Of a DNA stretch of 15,130 bases, positions 15,055-15,130 are shown piece by piece. Within the stretch, counting starts at the first letter, position 1. Every line of letters starts with the position of its first letter. A program made the translations under genes and the position numbers. The stretch spans positions 1 through 15,130 of the forward strand of contig CAIVHI010000373.1 of NCBI GenBank assembly GCA_903905685.1, given 5' to 3'. A model generated the notes under the pieces. The model had not been told where the DNA came from. It ran no database searches and saw only the letters and a program-made list of their open reading frames with translations. Source of the stretch: an uncultured Bacteroidota bacterium (GTDB lineage Bacteria > Bacteroidota > Bacteroidia > Chitinophagales > Chitinophagaceae).

Positions 15055-15113
15055 AATTTTTGATAAACGTCGAGGGCTCCATTATTTGGAGCCCTCGACG
15101 TTTATCAAAAATT
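15055..15113. terminator. 27-bp perfect palindrome after atpA, probable terminator
   Basis: Bases 15055-15081 pair perfectly with 15087-15113 around a 5-nt loop (ttatt). The core cgtcgagggctcc is GC-rich, and the outer part is A/T-rich (aatttttgataaa). The T-run is inside the 5' arm and no free T-run follows, so it is symmetrical and would look the same from either strand. It may stop transcription in both directions or serve as an mRNA 3' end. A possible ATG at 15120-15122 follows, but too little sequence is left to identify it. Confidence 0.65.
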
Positions 15114-15130
15114 GTGGTTATGCCGTCAAT

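Noticed and set aside
1..15130. CRISPR array, tRNA, rRNA, insertion sequence, toxin-antitoxin or phage-defence genes
   Set aside because: No direct repeat array, cloverleaf, transposase or known defence motif was seen. The gene content is explained by housekeeping and envelope functions, so I do not claim a new system here.

Overview
The window comes from a member of the Bacteroidota. The evidence is two secreted proteins with type IX secretion (T9SS) C-terminal sorting domains, promoter elements of the Bacteroidota type (TAnnTTTG) in front of at least five genes, mostly weak Shine-Dalgarno signals, and an ATP synthase a subunit with the signal peptide and long periplasmic N-terminal part usual in this phylum. 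I cannot name a genus. Nearly everything is recognisable housekeeping or envelope biology. I found no defence system, CRISPR array, mobile element, tRNA or rRNA.

Left part (1-5283, minus strand). Read in the direction of transcription, a 734-residue secreted T9SS protein comes first. It is followed by a small stress-type membrane protein of the GlsB/YeaQ/YmgE family, then lepA (elongation factor 4), then two small genes at the left edge. One of these is a short, apparently frameshifted coding remnant. The other is the start of a short T9SS cargo protein cut by the window edge. The last two touch by a TGATG stop-start overlap. Perfect hairpins follow the membrane protein and lepA, so these look like separate transcription units.

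Middle part (5521-10512, plus strand). panD (aspartate decarboxylase), a flippase-like membrane protein of the lysylphosphatidylglycerol-synthase-TM family, and rfaE2 (ADP-heptose synthesis) form a tight set with a 41-nt overlap. A new promoter then drives ppk1 and ppx, a polyphosphate kinase and exopolyphosphatase pair joined by a TTGA overlap.

Right part (10600-15130, plus strand). A promoter with a good -7 element starts the F-type ATP synthase operon: atpB (a), atpE (c), atpF (b), atpH (delta) and atpA (alpha). The gap before atpE is AU-rich and has no evident structure. The gaps after atpE, atpF, atpH and atpA all contain hairpins, some long and perfect. This is the least ordinary feature of the window and could help set subunit stoichiometry. 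A 27-bp perfect palindrome follows atpA. The genes for gamma, beta and epsilon are not in the window.
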